Assembly (NCBI GenBank): GCA_948470905.1
Contig: CAOKQK010000022.1
Location: forward strand, 1-44,550
Origin: an uncultured Lachnospiraceae bacterium
Lineage (GTDB): Bacteria > Bacillota > Clostridia > Lachnospirales > Lachnospiraceae
Length of the DNA stretch: 44,550 bases
Reading direction: 5' to 3'
Part shown: one piece after another, positions 43,648-44,550 of the stretch
Layout: each line of letters starts with the position of its first letter
How positions within the stretch are numbered: position 1 is the first letter of the stretch
Notes under the pieces: model-generated
What the model was told of the DNA's origin: nothing
The model's database searches: none
Seen by the model: only the letters and a program-made list of their open reading frames with translations
Position numbers and translations under genes: made by a program

Positions 43648-44550
43648 TTACAGACTAATATTCCGATACTTTCTTAATATGCACAAAGCCCTGTCAATAT
43701 CATAATCGTCGGGATTCACTATTTCTGCCCGATTTGACAGTCCGCAAATGCGGCGAGGCTCATTGCCAAAATAAACCCTCCGATTATTAGGGCATTTGCA
43801 TAATCTTTCTGGAAACTGATTTTTAAACCATTGAAATAACTCGTAGTCTTCCTCATATAAAGTCTTTGAAAACTCATTAATATTCTGAAAATGGTTGAAA
43901 TAAATACACAACATGAAGTATTCGTTATCCGCATAGAAGCCGCATATATTTTTCCCCTTGTATGCATACTCAACCTTCCATTTGAAATCTGAAACAATTC
44001 CTCTTAGCGGTTTTATCTTTGTTTTGATTTTTATTCCTGACAAATTATCTTCTAACTTTTTCACAGCTTCAACACTTCTAACGGGTAGTGTTTTGCATAT
44101 GTCATTTACTGTTGGAATTGGCGAATATGCATTTTGGAAATCAAGGCGGAGAAAATTCATCCACCTGTATTTGCTGTCGGGTGCTTTACATAAATACTCT
44201 ATACCCTCCATTGCCCGCTTATATGTTGTATGCGCAATACGGACGGTATCATCATTTTGATATATCTGAATACCGAGCCTGGATAGTACTTCATATCTCT
44301 CACCATTGTATTTCGATTCATGAATACGATTCATTTGGTTTAAAACGTCAATATATTCTTCTTTTAATATAATTAGCTCGCCCGATTGCTTATCAATACC
44401 TTTACTCTTCAAACCTATTTTATAAAAGAACAAAGCATAAAACTGTATGGCTTGCTGAAAGGTATTTCTCAATGTACTCTCTTTGGAATTATTTTCATGC
44501 GCCTTTTCTTTTTTCTTTTGTGCTTCCTGCTCTTTCAATTTCCTGGCATA
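43648..44550 (-). CDS. Unrecognised protein, 5' end beyond the window
   Basis: I do not recognise this protein. At least 296 residues are visible and the frame stays open to the window edge, so the true start is probably outside. A TTG at 44538 is the only start-like codon near it. The visible N-terminus (KEQEAQKKKEKAHENNSKES) is highly charged and helical. The last part has scattered Cys residues (CKCPNN, RRICGLSNRAE) and a basic, aromatic-rich middle. The segment WKVEYAYKGKNICGFYADNEYFMLCIYF is faintly like the DUF3788 group, which is a weak suggestion only. Confidence 0.6.
   Translation of the reverse strand, partial: YARKLKEQEAQKKKEKAHENNSKESTLRNTFQQAIQFYALFFYKIGLKSKGIDKQSGELIILKEEYIDVLNQMNRIHESKYNGERYEVLSRLGIQIYQNDDTVRIAHTTYKRAMEGIEYLCKAPDSKYRWMNFLRLDFQNAYSPIPTVNDICKTLPVRSVEAVKKLEDNLSGIKIKTKIKPLRGIVSDFKWKVEYAYKGKNICGFYADNEYFMLCIYFNHFQNINEFSKTLYEEDYELFQWFKNQFPERLCKCPNNRRVYFGNEPRRICGLSNRAEIVNPDDYDIDRALCILRKYRNISL

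Overview
The window looks like a low-GC Firmicute, most likely a gut Clostridia/Lachnospiraceae-type genome. The grounds are GGAGG-type ribosome binding sites, AT-rich polysaccharide genes, sigma-A-like promoters, and predicted AAA-ATPase/PD-(D/E)XK proteins of a kind common in that group. No rRNA, tRNA, CRISPR array, integrase or intact transposase was seen. The genus-level assignment is an inference.

Region 1 (1-14988, + strand) is a Wzx/Wzy-type surface polysaccharide locus. It holds a WecG/TagA-type transferase, two GT4 transferases, a GT11 fucosyltransferase-like enzyme, a Wzy-like polymerase and an HlpA-like transferase. A four-gene CDP-6-deoxyhexose module follows (rfbF, rfbG, an SDR reductase/epimerase and an RmlC-like epimerase). 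It ends with a Wzx flippase, another GT4, a UGM-like flavoenzyme and a decayed membrane protein.

Region 2 (14989-23120) is an accessory island of higher GC. It holds a truncated copy and two intact copies of AAA-ATPase/PD-(D/E)XK proteins, a large HEPN plus zinc-ribbon protein, a ~300 bp inverted-repeat element, structured interspersed repeats and a double-HTH regulator.

Region 3 (23374-39698, + strand) is a second polysaccharide locus. It has its own diverged copy of the same CDP-sugar module, then GT8, an acyltransferase, a frameshifted GT4, a second Wzy, GT2, a GT52/polysialyltransferase-like enzyme and a second Wzx. A distinctive cassette follows: a CMP-sugar synthetase-like protein, a PIG-L deacetylase, an ATP-grasp enzyme and a BCCT transporter. 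The two loci could supply two different surface glycans that share a rare CDP-6-deoxysugar, or one locus could replace the other.

Region 4 (39891-44550, - strand) is ordinary chromosome: a methyl-accepting chemotaxis protein with its terminator and promoter, a flavodoxin-like oxidoreductase, a GyrI-like protein and an unrecognised gene running off the window.

The most unusual signal is a family of four ~80-100 bp structured repeats. Their outer arms are conserved and their inner hairpins are variable but self-complementary. Three of the four lie just upstream of a gene and point the same way as it (two AAA-ATPase genes and one wzy), so they may be structured leaders or small mobile elements.
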